Counted from the first letter of the stretch, positions 46,410 through 55,891 are shown. The stretch is 64,000 nt of DNA from Muribaculum gordoncarteri (GCF_004803695.1 NZ_CP039393.1:2356001-2420000); one strand, 5' to 3'. Made by a program: numbers and translations. Notes: a model not told the origin generated them from the letters alone.

Positions 46410-49400
46410 GCCCCTTTGGCGCAAGCTGCTGAAAGCCGCAGCTTGGATTGTAGGCGTTGTGCTGCTCCTCATGGTGCTTACGCTGGGAGGCATTGTGTGG
46501 ATTCTCACGCCGCAAAAGCTGACACCGCTGATCGAAAAGACCGCCAACGGCTACATCGACGGACGCCTCGACCTGTCACGCGCCGAGCTCACTGTGTGGA
46601 AAACATTCCCTCATCTCTACATCGACATCGATTCGCTCACTCTCACTGGCAACGCGTTCAACTCACTCGACCCGGCACAGCGCGAGTCGCTGCCCGTGTA
46701 TGCCGACACAATAGCCACTGTCGACCGCTTCCACGGCGGAGTAAATGTAATGGCGCTCCTCATCGGCAAGATTCGCCTCTACGATGTGGAGCTTAAGTCG
46801 ATGCAGCTTAACGCCGTTGTCTACGACAGTGTCACGGCCAACCACAACATCGTTCCTCCAAGTCCCGATGACAATTCGGAGGCCGCAACTTCGATTCCCG
46901 ACATAACCATCAACCGGTTTGACATAATCGACGCTCTCGATGTGCGATATTTCTCGGCAGCCGACAGCATCGATGTCGCACTACGGCTCAGCAACTCCCG
47001 CCTTAAGGGCAACGATCCGGGCTACGACATAACGATGGACAGCCGCCTGTCGGCCATGATTTCGCCCGACATAAACATCGACTCGCTGCGTGTGGGCATC
47101 AACGGACGGCTTGACTGGCATCACGACCGACCGCAGGAGCTCGAACTGAAGGATTTCACCCTGGCTGTCAACGAGCTGTCGACACGTTTCGACTCCAGGC
47201 TCAAGCTTTGGGACGAATTCACCGTCGAAGACCTCGACTTGACCGTAACGCCATTCTCGCCAGCTCAGGCACTTGCCTCAATCCCCGCACAATGGAGGCC
47301 CCAACTGCCTGCATTTGACACCGACATGAACATAGCGATGACGGCCAAGCTCGCCAAGCCCTATGTTCCGGCTACCGACAGCCTGCCATCGATGACCGTG
47401 ACGGTCGACATTCCGCGATGCTCGGGTTACTACGACAAATATCATTGGGACGCCTTATCTCTTGAGGCCGAGGCCAATGTCAACGGCGACGACATCGACA
47501 AGTCGGTGGTTACGGTGAAATCGCTCACCGCATCGGCCGACGGCATGAAACTGTCGCTCAACGGCACGGCCACGGCATTGACGACCGATCCCGCAGTCGA
47601 CGCCGACATTGTGGCATCGGCCGATTTCAACCGAATGGCCAAGGCCATGAAATCGGACATCCCGGGCACAATCGCCGGAAAGCTCGACATCGACACCCAC
47701 GTAAAGATGCAACTGAGTCACCTTAACAAAAACTCTTTCCACAACATGCTGCTCAACGGCACGCTCACGCTTAAAGAGTTTGACTACGACTCACCCGACA
47801 CCGACACGCGCATCTACACTCACCTGTCGGAGTTTAAGCTCGGCACCAACGAAAGCTTCGTCCGCGACACCAATCGCGTCGACTCACTGCTTACGGCATC
47901 GGTCAGCATCGACACCGCCGCCTTCACCGGCCGGGGAGTGTCGCTTTTCGCCAGGTCGCTGAAACTCGGAGCCGGATGCAGCAACAACTCATCGTCATCC
48001 GACACCACTGTCGTGACTCCCATCGGCGCAACATTCCGTGCCGAATACATAAACTTCCTGTCAAGCGACGACTCCACCAAAGTGAAGTTGAACAACATCC
48101 GCGCCTACGCCGCGCTGAAGCGTTACGAAGGTCAGGCGCGAGTGCCGCAGCTCGGCATGAACATAGCCACCGAACAGGCTCAGTATGCCGACCGTTACAA
48201 TCGCCTCATACTGCGTGACGGACAGTTCAACATATCGGCCCACCTCAGGCAGACCCCTGTCGTAAACCGCAGGCTGAAAATGCGCTACGACTCGCTGCGC
48301 GCACAACATCCCACCCTCTCGACCGACTCCATAATCGCAATGATGCGGAAAATGTCGTCACGCAACAGCCGTCACGACTACGAAACCCTCGACCTCACCG
48401 TAGGCACCTCCATGCAACGGCTTCTGCGCCAATGGGATGTGAAGGGCTCCATAAAGGCCAAGCGCGGAGGCATGTTCACGCCGTTCTTCCCAGTGAGAAA
48501 CAGGCTCAGCAATGTCGTCCTTGAATTTACCACCGACAGCGTCACGCTCGACAGCGTGAGATACGATGTAGGCCGCTCCGACTTCATGATTTCGGGAAAG
48601 TTGCGCAACATCAGGCGCGCATTCACCTCGGGAGGCACCCTGCAGGCCGACCTTAACGTGACAAGCGACTCACTAAATGTCAACGAAATCGTGCAGGCCG
48701 CCTACGCCGGTTCGGCTTTCGCCGAGAAGGCCGGCGAAGGGGTTGTCACAACTGCGACTGTCGACAACACCCATCAGCTCGACAGCCTCGCTTCGGCGGC
48801 TGCGGCCTCAGGCGAAACGAGCGCACTGCTCGTTCCCACCAACCTGCGGGCCAACATATCGGTCAAGGCACATAACATCATATACTCCGACCTGGCGATG
48901 CACGACTTCAACGGTGAACTCATAGTGAACCGGGGAGCCATAAACCTGCGCGACCTCTCGGCGTCGTCCGACATAGGAAGCGCTCGCCTCACCGCGCTCT
49001 ACTCGGCACCCCGCAAGAGCGACATCCGATTCGGCATGGGACTCGTGCTCAACGGTGTCAACGTGCACCAGTTCCTCAACATGATGCCCGCCGTCGACTC
49101 GCTGATGCCGCTACTCAACAGCTTCGAAGGCATAATCGACGCCGACATAGCGGCCACCGCCGACATTGACTCGCTGATGAACATCGAGCTGCCGTCGCTT
49201 GAAGCGGCAATAAAGCTCTCGGGGCGTGACCTAGTGCTTCTCGATGCCGAAACCTTCCGCACCCTATCCAAGTGGCTCATGTTCAAGGATAAGAAAGTCA
49301 ACCGCATAGCATCGATGGATGTCGAGATGCTTGTCGAGAACTCGACGGTCGAGATGTTCCCCTTTGTCTTCGACTTCGACCGCTATCGGCTTGCGGTGAT

Positions 49401-49818
49401 GGGCTCCAACGACCTCGCCCTCAACTACAAGTACCACATATCGGTGCTGAAGTCACCGCTGCCGTTCAAGTTCGGACTCAACATTTCGGGCAACGCCGAC
49501 AAGATGAAAATCAGGCTCGGGGGCGCGAAATACAAGCCCAATCAGTCGGGCGAGCGCATAGCGATCGTCGACACCACGCGCATCAACCTCATGCGCGAAA
49601 TCGAGCGCGTATTCCGCCGAGGCACCAACGCCGCCCGTGTAGGCCGACTGAATGTAAGCCGTCGCCCCGAAGCCGTAAACTTCAGTGCCGAGGGCGACAC
49701 AATATCCCACGCCGATTCGCTCATATTTATAAAGGAGGGTCTTATTCCGGCTCCGCCGAAACCCGAACCTGCCCCCGACGAGCAAAAGGATAACAAGAAA
49801 AAATCACGCAAGAAATGA
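46381..49818 (+). CDS. Large AsmA-like membrane protein
   Basis: This 1145-residue protein has one N-terminal membrane helix at about residues 18-42 (AAAWIVGVVLLLMVLTLGGIVWIL). A long periplasmic region follows, made of repeating beta strands with many Asp and Ser residues. The opening LTPLIEKTANGYIDGRLDLSRAELTVWKTFPHLYIDIDSLTL is typical of AsmA N-terminal domains. Near the C-terminus SLEAAIKLSGRDLVLLDAETFRTLSKWLMFKDKK fits the AsmA_2 type. Such proteins form elongated grooves for lipid movement between membranes. A Pro/Lys-rich tail ends it. It overlaps both neighbouring genes. Confidence 0.85.
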   Translation: MEKNKQKSPKPLWRKLLKAAAWIVGVVLLLMVLTLGGIVWILTPQKLTPLIEKTANGYIDGRLDLSRAELTVWKTFPHLYIDIDSLTLTGNAFNSLDPAQRESLPVYADTIATVDRFHGGVNVMALLIGKIRLYDVELKSMQLNAVVYDSVTANHNIVPPSPDDNSEAATSIPDITINRFDIIDALDVRYFSAADSIDVALRLSNSRLKGNDPGYDITMDSRLSAMISPDINIDSLRVGINGRLDWHHDRPQELELKDFTLAVNELSTRFDSRLKLWDEFTVEDLDLTVTPFSPAQALASIPAQWRPQLPAFDTDMNIAMTAKLAKPYVPATDSLPSMTVTVDIPRCSGYYDKYHWDALSLEAEANVNGDDIDKSVVTVKSLTASADGMKLSLNGTATALTTDPAVDADIVASADFNRMAKAMKSDIPGTIAGKLDIDTHVKMQLSHLNKNSFHNMLLNGTLTLKEFDYDSPDTDTRIYTHLSEFKLGTNESFVRDTNRVDSLLTASVSIDTAAFTGRGVSLFARSLKLGAGCSNNSSSSDTTVVTPIGATFRAEYINFLSSDDSTKVKLNNIRAYAALKRYEGQARVPQLGMNIATEQAQYADRYNRLILRDGQFNISAHLRQTPVVNRRLKMRYDSLRAQHPTLSTDSIIAMMRKMSSRNSRHDYETLDLTVGTSMQRLLRQWDVKGSIKAKRGGMFTPFFPVRNRLSNVVLEFTTDSVTLDSVRYDVGRSDFMISGKLRNIRRAFTSGGTLQADLNVTSDSLNVNEIVQAAYAGSAFAEKAGEGVVTTATVDNTHQLDSLASAAAASGETSALLVPTNLRANISVKAHNIIYSDLAMHDFNGELIVNRGAINLRDLSASSDIGSARLTALYSAPRKSDIRFGMGLVLNGVNVHQFLNMMPAVDSLMPLLNSFEGIIDADIAATADIDSLMNIELPSLEAAIKLSGRDLVLLDAETFRTLSKWLMFKDKKVNRIASMDVEMLVENSTVEMFPFVFDFDRYRLAVMGSNDLALNYKYHISVLKSPLPFKFGLNISGNADKMKIRLGGAKYKPNQSGERIAIVDTTRINLMREIERVFRRGTNAARVGRLNVSRRPEAVNFSAEGDTISHADSLIFIKEGLIPAPPKPEPAPDEQKDNKKKSRKK

Positions 49819-50558
49819 TTGACGAGCAAAAAGCAATACTTAACTACCTCTCACGACGCGACCTGATGAGCTTCTCCCCTGTGGCGGCGCTTATCGACAT
49901 GGACGGTACCCTATATGACTCGATGGGACACCATGCCGACGCATGGTATCGCCTCATGACCGAGGAGGGCATTCCCACCGACCATGACGAGTTCTATCTC
50001 TATGAGGGCCGCACGGGTGTGTCGACTATCAACCTGCTGTTTCAGCGCACATTCGGTCATGACGCCACTCCCGAGCAGGCCGCCGAGCTATATCACCGCA
50101 AAACGCTATATTTCAGCGCGATGCCGCCGGTAGAGCCTATGCCGGGCGCAAAACGCATGGTCGACCTGCTCATGTCGCGCAACATCACTACGGTACTCGT
50201 CACCGGTTCGGGCCAGAACTCGCTTCTAAACCGCCTCGATGCCGACTATCCGGGAGCGTTTCCGCCCGACCGCAGGGTCACCTCGCGCGATGTGAAGCAC
50301 GGCAAACCCAATCCCGAGCCCTTCCTCAAGGCCATGGAACTTGTCAACGCATATCCCGAAAACTGCATAGCCATCGACAACGCTCCGCTCGGGGTAATGT
50401 CAGGACACGCATCGGGAGCATTCACCATAGGAGTTGTCACAGGCCCCATCCCCGAGCAACAGCTCATCGATGCGGGAGCCGACATCATCTATCATTCGAT
50501 GCCGCAACTCGCCGAGCGACTTCCGCTGCTGCTCGACACTTTCAACACATCAATCTGA
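49815..50558 (+). CDS. HAD family phosphatase
   Basis: This 247-residue haloacid-dehalogenase hydrolase resembles beta-phosphoglucomutase and sugar-phosphate phosphatases. The nucleophile Asp28 and acid/base Asp30 lie in ALIDMDGTLYDSMG. A helical cap covers about residues 40-100. Motif II is TTVLVTGSGQ, motif III lies near VKHGKPNPEPFLKAM, and motif IV is CIAIDNAPLGVMSGHASG. Its ATG overlaps the previous stop (ATGA). aroB follows after 5 bases. The substrate is unknown. Confidence 0.9.
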   Translation: MIDEQKAILNYLSRRDLMSFSPVAALIDMDGTLYDSMGHHADAWYRLMTEEGIPTDHDEFYLYEGRTGVSTINLLFQRTFGHDATPEQAAELYHRKTLYFSAMPPVEPMPGAKRMVDLLMSRNITTVLVTGSGQNSLLNRLDADYPGAFPPDRRVTSRDVKHGKPNPEPFLKAMELVNAYPENCIAIDNAPLGVMSGHASGAFTIGVVTGPIPEQQLIDAGADIIYHSMPQLAERLPLLLDTFNTSI

Positions 50559-50563
50559 AATAC

Positions 50564-51637
50564 ATGACGATGATGAAACATCAAGACATAATATTCACCA
50601 ACTCCGTTGCCGAGCGGCTCTCCTCGATGATCGAAGGCATGAACTGCTCGGGCACATTTATCCTCGTGGATGAAAACACCGATAATCATGTGTTGTCAAA
50701 GATTGTCGGACAATTTCCCGCAATCGACAACGCTACAGTCATAAAGGTAAAGCCCGGCGATGTCAACAAGAATCTCGACTCGCTCGTCCATATATGGAAC
50801 GAATTGCAGCGTGCCGGAGCCAACCGCCGCTCCCTGATGGTCAATCTCGGCGGAGGCATGGTCACCGACATGGGAGGCTTCGCCGCCGCCACATTCAAGC
50901 GCGGCATCCACTTCATCAATGTGCCCACCACCCTGCTGTCGGCCGTCGACGCAGCCGTGGGCGGAAAAACCGGAATCAACTTCAACGGGCTTAAAAATGA
51001 GATAGGCTCATTCCGCGAAGCCGATGCCGTCATAATCTCCACCTGCTTCCTCGACACACTCCCCGTCGAGGAAATCCGCTCAGGCTATGCCGAAATGCTG
51101 AAGCACGGCCTCATCGACAGCGCCGAAGCCTATCACCGCCTGCTTGAATGTGATGTCACGTCAATCGATAGCGAGCGCATGCTTGCACTGCTTGAGGAGT
51201 CGGTGAGCGTGAAGCGCCGAATCGTGGAAGAGGACCCCACCGAGAAGGGCATACGCCGCGCCCTCAACCTGGGTCACACCGCAGGTCACGCCTTCGAGAG
51301 CCTCGCAATGCGACGCGACAACCCCGTGCCTCACGGCTACGCGGTAGCTTGGGGATGTGTCGTGGAGCTCGTGCTGAGTCACCTTGCCATGGGATTCCCC
51401 AGCTCGGAGCTGAAGCGGTTTGCCGACTATGTTTACAACAACTACGGCATATTCCCCATAACCTGCGACGACTACCCCGCATTGCTGGAGCTGATGCATC
51501 ACGACAAAAAGAACACTTCGGGCGACATCAATTTCACCCTCCTGAGCGAAATAGGCCGTGTGCACATTGACTCGATATGCAGTGAGGACGACATAAAGAC
51601 AGCACTCGACATATTCCGCGACCTGATGCACATTTAG
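50564..51637 (+). CDS. aroB: 3-dehydroquinate synthase
   Basis: This 357-residue NAD-dependent enzyme performs the second step of the shikimate pathway. The NAD-binding region is NLGGGMVTDMGGFAAATFKRGI, followed by NVPTTLLSAVDAAVGGKTGINFNGLKNEIGSF. Metal ligands lie in RSGYAEMLKHGLI, ALNLGHTAGHAFES and VPHGYAVAWGC, and HHDKKNTSGDINFTLL is the late motif. It starts at the ATG at 50564, with alternatives at 50570 and 50573. It is the last gene in this run before a new promoter. Confidence 0.95.
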   Translation: MTMMKHQDIIFTNSVAERLSSMIEGMNCSGTFILVDENTDNHVLSKIVGQFPAIDNATVIKVKPGDVNKNLDSLVHIWNELQRAGANRRSLMVNLGGGMVTDMGGFAAATFKRGIHFINVPTTLLSAVDAAVGGKTGINFNGLKNEIGSFREADAVIISTCFLDTLPVEEIRSGYAEMLKHGLIDSAEAYHRLLECDVTSIDSERMLALLEESVSVKRRIVEEDPTEKGIRRALNLGHTAGHAFESLAMRRDNPVPHGYAVAWGCVVELVLSHLAMGFPSSELKRFADYVYNNYGIFPITCDDYPALLELMHHDKKNTSGDINFTLLSEIGRVHIDSICSEDDIKTALDIFRDLMHI

Positions 51638-51699
51638 GCCCCTCACGGCCGTCAACACCCGCCCGCACACCCGTCTTGCACGAAAAAATGCGGCAAAAG

Positions 51700-51730
51700 T
51701 TGATTAATTGGAAGATAATGTATAACTTTG
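51700..51730 (+). promoter_or_regulatory. Promoter of the yceD-rpmF-fabH group
   Basis: TTGA (51700-51703), exactly 19 bases, TAACTTTG (51723-51730). It lies inside a longer open frame that begins at 51676, which shows that frame's upstream ATG codons are not used. Confidence 0.65.
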
Positions 51731-51753
51731 CGGCGGATTTTCAAAAAACTATC

Positions 51754-52350
51754 GTGGGAAAATTTTCAGCTTATAAGCTCCCGTTAAAGTCATTGCCTGT
51801 TGGCAGCCAAGAATTTGACTACCATCTTGACAAGCAATTCTTCGTGGATATGGAGAGTTCCGACATCCACGGAGCCGATCTTGATGTACATGTAACAGTA
51901 GTCAACAAAGGCGACATCTATGACATGACCATAGACATTGCCGGCGAAATAACCTTGGTATGCGACCGCTGCCTTGACGACCTTGAGTGGCCCGTTGATA
52001 CGAGCTACCACATCTTCGTCAAGTATGGGCCCGACTTCAACGACGACTCCGACGAGTTGCTCGAAATCCCCGAAGGCGACGCCTATCTCAACATCGCCTA
52101 CATGATTTATGACACCGTTGCTCTCACAATCCCCATCAAGCACGTGCACCCGCTCGGAAAGTGCAACCGCGCAATGAGCACACTGCTCAAGAAGCATCGC
52201 GCACAAGGCAGTGCAGGCGAAGAGGACGAGGATGAAGAGATGATGGACGAAATCATGGAGGAGGTCGATGACACTATCGACGACGCATCATCCGACGACA
52301 ACACCGATCCTCGTTGGGACGAACTTAAGAAACTTAACGACAACAATTAA
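51754..52350 (+). CDS. YceD family protein (DUF177), large-subunit rRNA accumulation factor
   Basis: This protein of about 198 residues belongs to the YceD family, conserved next to rpmF and linked to 23S rRNA or L32 metabolism. I choose the GTG at 51754 because it follows the promoter and gives the family-like start (M)GKFSAYKLPLKSLPVGSQEFDYHLD. LVCDRCLDDLEWPVD contains the conserved Cys pair. The C-terminus is a long Asp/Glu-rich tail. rpmF follows after 19 bases. Confidence 0.88.
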   Translation: MGKFSAYKLPLKSLPVGSQEFDYHLDKQFFVDMESSDIHGADLDVHVTVVNKGDIYDMTIDIAGEITLVCDRCLDDLEWPVDTSYHIFVKYGPDFNDDSDELLEIPEGDAYLNIAYMIYDTVALTIPIKHVHPLGKCNRAMSTLLKKHRAQGSAGEEDEDEEMMDEIMEEVDDTIDDASSDDNTDPRWDELKKLNDNN

Positions 52351-52369
52351 ATAAATACAATAAACAAAA

Positions 52370-52555
52370 ATGGCACATCCTAAACGAAAACAATCAAAGA
52401 CTCGTACAGCTAAGCGTAGAACTCATGACAAGGCTGTAGCTCCTACTTTGGCAATCTGCCCCAACTGCGGTTCATGGCACGTATACCACTGCGTATGTCC
52501 CGAATGCGGATACTATCGCGGAAAAGTGGCTATCGAAAAGAGTGCTGCCGTATAA
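52370..52555 (+). CDS. rpmF: 50S ribosomal protein L32
   Basis: This 61-residue large-subunit protein begins AHPKRKQSKTRTAKRRTHDKA after Met. Four cysteines (C30, C33, C43, C46 in CPNC and CPEC) can bind zinc, so this is the zinc-containing form. The position between the YceD-type gene and fabH is the classic arrangement. Confidence 0.96.
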   Translation: MAHPKRKQSKTRTAKRRTHDKAVAPTLAICPNCGSWHVYHCVCPECGYYRGKVAIEKSAAV

Positions 52556-52577
52556 CGTAGCTTTATCACGGCATTTG

Positions 52578-52648
52578 GGCTCAAGTTTTGAGCCGTCAAA
52601 AAAACAACATCGTCACCGGGCATCTGGCTTTGCCCGGGCGATGATTTA
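52578..52648 (+). terminator. Hairpins between rpmF and fabH
   Basis: GGCTCAA/TTGAGCC (52578-52594) is followed by a larger stem: CATCG-TCA-CCGGGCA (about 52608-52622) with TGCCCGG-G-CGATG (about 52631-52643), then ATTTATTC. They could attenuate or process the mRNA ahead of fabH. As a terminator the T-run is weak. Confidence 0.45.
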
Positions 52649-52681
52649 TTCATTCTGAAGCCATAAACCACAAGATAAAGC

Positions 52682-53665
52682 ATGCTTTACCCAAGAATTG
52701 CAGGCATTGCCTCATACACTCCCGATGACATCCTCGACAACGAAATGCTGTCGAAAATGGTTGACACCAGCGATGAGTGGATTACAACACGTGTCGGCAT
52801 CAAACAACGACGCATCCTGAAATTGGAGAATGAAGGTTCGTCCTACCTTGGCATCAAGGCTGTCAACAAGCTTCTTGAATCAACAGGCACAAATCCCGAG
52901 GAAGTGGATCTGTTGATATGTGCGACTTCCAACCCCGATTACCGATTCCCCTCCACGGGCTCGATAATAGCCCACAACTGCGGGCTCACCCACGCCTACG
53001 CCTACGACATTCAGGCCGCATGCGCGGGATTCCTTGTTTCTCTTCAAGATGCAGCAGCCTACATCCGCTCGGGAATATACAAGAAAGTCATCGTCGTGGC
53101 TGCTGAAAAAATGTCATCGATGACCAACTATAGCGACCGCACCACCTGCCCTCTCTTCGGCGATGCTGCAGGTGCTATGCTCATTGAGCCTTCGGAAGAG
53201 AAGGTGGGCATAATCGACGGTGTGTTCCACATCGACGGCACCGGACTCCCCCACCTGCTCATGAAAGCGGGAGGTTCGGTTCATCCGGCAACTCACGAAA
53301 CCGTAGACAACAACGAGCACTTCATCTATCAGGAAGGCCGTGCAGTCTACAAGCACGCAGTTACCGACATGCTCACCTCGTCAATCGATGTCGCAACCCG
53401 CAACGGATTGACTATGGACGATGTAAACTGGCTCATACCTCATCAGGCCAATCTTCGCATAATCGAAGCCGTGGCCGAGCGTGCAGGCATCGACCACTCC
53501 AAGGTACTCGTCAACATCGAGCACTACGGCAACACATCGGCCGCCTCGATTCCCTTGTGTATCGATGAGTACAAAAACACCCTCAAGAAGGGCGACAAGA
53601 TTATACTCACAGCATTCGGAGCAGGATTCACCTGGGGTGCTCTATATATTATATGGGATCTCTGA
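52682..53665 (+). CDS. fabH: 3-oxoacyl-ACP synthase III
   Basis: This 327-residue thiolase-fold enzyme starts fatty-acid synthesis by condensing acyl-CoA with malonyl-ACP. Cys114 in YDIQAACAGFLVSL is the nucleophile. His lies in WLIPHQANLRI and Asn in YGNTSAASIPL, completing the triad. Other landmarks are DTSDEWITTRVGIKQRRI and the C-terminal AFGAGFTWGALYI. It is downstream of yceD-rpmF, as in many bacteria, and a strong terminator follows. Confidence 0.96.
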   Translation: MLYPRIAGIASYTPDDILDNEMLSKMVDTSDEWITTRVGIKQRRILKLENEGSSYLGIKAVNKLLESTGTNPEEVDLLICATSNPDYRFPSTGSIIAHNCGLTHAYAYDIQAACAGFLVSLQDAAAYIRSGIYKKVIVVAAEKMSSMTNYSDRTTCPLFGDAAGAMLIEPSEEKVGIIDGVFHIDGTGLPHLLMKAGGSVHPATHETVDNNEHFIYQEGRAVYKHAVTDMLTSSIDVATRNGLTMDDVNWLIPHQANLRIIEAVAERAGIDHSKVLVNIEHYGNTSAASIPLCIDEYKNTLKKGDKIILTAFGAGFTWGALYIIWDL

Positions 53666-53695
53666 TGCTCTGACTCCATTCATCACTCACAATAC

Positions 53696-53726
53696 AACGC
53701 CGTGCCTTTTGACACGGCGTTTTTTA
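53696..53726 (+). terminator. Terminator after fabH
   Basis: AACGCCGTG (53696-53704) pairs with CACGGCGTT (53713-53721) and runs into TTTTTTATTG. Confidence 0.92.
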
Positions 53727-53832
53727 TTGCCCTGCGCTAACCTTCAGTGCCCCGTTCCCCAATATTTGTCAACACGGAGTTCTCAATACTTCAATCCTGG
53801 TTACCCACCTCCTTGTGTTAATTTCTGCTAAT

Positions 53833-53877
53833 TATAGTACTTTGTATTGCATAGTACTATAATCGCCCCTATCTTTG
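53833..53877 (+). promoter_or_regulatory. padR promoter with overlapping operator
   Basis: TTGC (53847-53850) and TATCTTTG (53870-53877) are spaced 19 bases. The inverted repeat TATAGTAC (53833-53840) / GTACTATA (53854-53861), with a 13-base spacer, overlaps the -33 region. It is well placed as a PadR autoregulatory site. Confidence 0.65.
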
Positions 53878-53904
53878 CAGCGTAATCACCATTTTTCACA
53901 TAAA

Positions 53905-54231
53905 ATGAATCCCGATAACATCAAATCACAAATGCGAAAAGGCCTGCTTGAATACTGCATCCTTCTTTTGCTGCACAGGCACAAGGCCTACTCTACCGAC
54001 ATCATAAGCTCCCTGAAGGAAGCGTCGCTGATTGTCGTAGAAGGGACTCTCTACCCTCTCCTCACCCGGCTCAAAAACGAAGGACTGCTGACCTACGAAT
54101 GGAAAGAGTCGACATTAGGCCCTCCACGAAAGTACTACTCTCTCACTCCCCAAGGCGAGTCATTTCTCGATGAGCTCGAGAAATCCTGGAATGAAATCAA
54201 CAACACTGTAAACCATCTACGCAACTATTAA
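53905..54231 (+). CDS. PadR family transcriptional regulator
   Basis: This 108-residue winged-helix repressor begins NPDNIKSQMRKGLLEYCILLLLHRHKAYSTDII. The wing region EGTLYPLLTRLKNEGLLTYEWKESTLGPPRKYYSLTPQGE is a clear PadR signature. The ATG at 53905 lies 27 bases past the -7 box. The PspC-domain gene follows after 11 bases, an arrangement common in Bacteroidetes, so PadR probably controls itself and the membrane protein. Confidence 0.92.
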   Translation: MNPDNIKSQMRKGLLEYCILLLLHRHKAYSTDIISSLKEASLIVVEGTLYPLLTRLKNEGLLTYEWKESTLGPPRKYYSLTPQGESFLDELEKSWNEINNTVNHLRNY

Positions 54232-54242
54232 TCGACAAAACA

Positions 54243-55274
54243 ATGGAACGTACAATCACCATCAATATGGGCCAACGCACATTCGTCATCAACGAAGATG
54301 CCTACTATATGCTCAAGGACTACCTCACCACACTCCGACAGGTTTTCGCCGGCAACAACAGTTCCGATGAAATCATAAGCGACATCGAAAGCAGCATAAG
54401 CGACATCTTCGCCGAAAAATACGGTACCGAGCCTGGAACAGTGATAACAATCGATGATGTACGCGAGGTCATCAACCGCGTCGGACGCCCCGAGGACTTT
54501 TCGTCATGCGACAACGACGAGGGCGACGAATGTCATCAGGCATCATCAGCCAAATGCCGCAAGCTTTTCCGCGATCCTTGCAACAAGGTGTTGGGCGGAG
54601 TGTGCAGCGGATTGGGAGTCTACCTGAATGTCGACCCCATGTGGATACGCATTCTCTTTGTATGCCTCACTCTCTTCACCAATATAATCACTGTAGTCCT
54701 CTATGTAGTCCTGTGCATCATAATACCCGAAGCCAAAACTCCGGCCGACCGAATGGCAATGGAGGGCCAGGCCCCTACACTCGACAACATAGCCCAGACA
54801 GTGACCCGGCAGTATGACAAGGCACGCGACTACATCAATTCTAATGATGTCAAATCGAAATTCAACAATGCATGTCATGGCACAAAATCGGTTTTTAATA
54901 CAATTTTCAAGGTTTTATTTATCCTAATAGCCATAGCAAGCATTGTTTTATTCGGCTATATCATCGTCGGATTCAGCTCCATTTTTTTGGACCCCATCTT
55001 AGGCCTATTCTCTATGAGCATTAATTCCTTTGGAGTATGCACATTCCCCAATCTCCCGTTCATTTGTATCGGCGCAATACTCTTCATCGGCATTCCATTG
55101 CTCGCCTTAATCATGCTGATCTACAACATCATCTTCGCCTCATCTAAGCCGATAAGCAAGGCCGGCCGCATCATTCTCCTCTCACTCTGGATAATAGGAA
55201 TAGTATTAATAATCGCAAGCTTTGTGTTAAATCATTTCGCAATACTACCTACATTCTCCTTTAGTTTTTCATAA
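54243..55274 (+). CDS. PspC domain membrane protein
   Basis: This 343-residue protein has an N-terminal cytosolic region (residues 1-90) that resembles the dimerising domains found beside PadR. The PspC domain follows at about 113-175 (KLFRDPCNKVLGGVCSGLGVYLNVDPMWIRILFVCLTLF and a second helix). Four more hydrophobic segments lie in the C-terminal half, near residues 225-250, 255-285 and 300-340. Relatives respond to envelope stress. It shares the padR operon. The 3' third is more AT-rich than the 5' part. Confidence 0.88.
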   Translation: MERTITINMGQRTFVINEDAYYMLKDYLTTLRQVFAGNNSSDEIISDIESSISDIFAEKYGTEPGTVITIDDVREVINRVGRPEDFSSCDNDEGDECHQASSAKCRKLFRDPCNKVLGGVCSGLGVYLNVDPMWIRILFVCLTLFTNIITVVLYVVLCIIIPEAKTPADRMAMEGQAPTLDNIAQTVTRQYDKARDYINSNDVKSKFNNACHGTKSVFNTIFKVLFILIAIASIVLFGYIIVGFSSIFLDPILGLFSMSINSFGVCTFPNLPFICIGAILFIGIPLLALIMLIYNIIFASSKPISKAGRIILLSLWIIGIVLIIASFVLNHFAILPTFSFSFS

Positions 55275-55291
55275 TCACGAACAAAAGCGTT

Positions 55292-55299
55292 ACATTTGC
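55292..55299 (+). promoter_or_regulatory. -7 box of cdd
   Basis: TACATTTG, 24 bases before the cdd ATG. Confidence 0.5.
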
Positions 55300-55323
55300 A
55301 TTAATACATAACACGCTTGCGAT

Positions 55324-55800
55324 ATGAAAGAACTGCAAATAACCACCCCGATAGTAGTCATGCAATATGATGAACTCGACCCGACCGACCGCTCGCTCGT
55401 CGATGCCGCACGCCAGGCCACATTCCGCGCCTACTCACCCTACAGCCATTTCTCGGTAGGCGCTGCGATACTCCTCGACAACGGAGAAACAGTCACAGGC
55501 TCCAATCAGGAGAATGCTGCCTACCCGTCGTCGCTCTGTGCCGAGCGCACCGCCGCCTATTACGCCCACTCACGCTATCCCGATGCCAAATTCATGACCA
55601 TCGCAATAGCTGCACGCGAAACATCGGGCAACGAAATCAAGACGCCTATATCGCCGTGCGGAGCCTGTCGGCAGGCATTGCTTGAATACGAAACGCTCGC
55701 GGGCCACAACGTGAAAGTGATTCTTGCCGGAGCCGGCGAATGTTACATCCTTCCGTCGGTAAAATCACTCATGCCGTTGTCGTTCACCGAGTTTGAGTAA
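55324..55800 (+). CDS. cdd: Cytidine deaminase
   Basis: This 158-residue zinc enzyme deaminates cytidine and deoxycytidine in pyrimidine salvage. Zinc ligands are Cys72 in the CAE motif (SSLCAERTAAYYA, with catalytic Glu74) and Cys112/Cys115 in SPCGACRQALLEY. AYSPYSHFSVGAAILLDNG and GSNQENAAYPSS are substrate-binding segments. It has its own promoter and terminator. The function complements tdk elsewhere in the window. Confidence 0.96.
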   Translation: MKELQITTPIVVMQYDELDPTDRSLVDAARQATFRAYSPYSHFSVGAAILLDNGETVTGSNQENAAYPSSLCAERTAAYYAHSRYPDAKFMTIAIAARETSGNEIKTPISPCGACRQALLEYETLAGHNVKVILAGAGECYILPSVKSLMPLSFTEFE

Positions 55801-55828
55801 ACGAGGCAAGCACAACTAAACCATAGAG

Positions 55829-55874
55829 AGCGAGGCTGTGTCACAAAACCCACCGACACAGCCTCGCTTTAATA
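55829..55874 (+). terminator. Terminator after cdd
   Basis: A perfect 14-bp stem AGCGAGGCTGTGTC / GACACAGCCTCGCT (55829-55842, 55855-55868), followed by TTAATAT. Confidence 0.85.
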
Positions 55875-55891
55875 TATACGTACTCATCATT

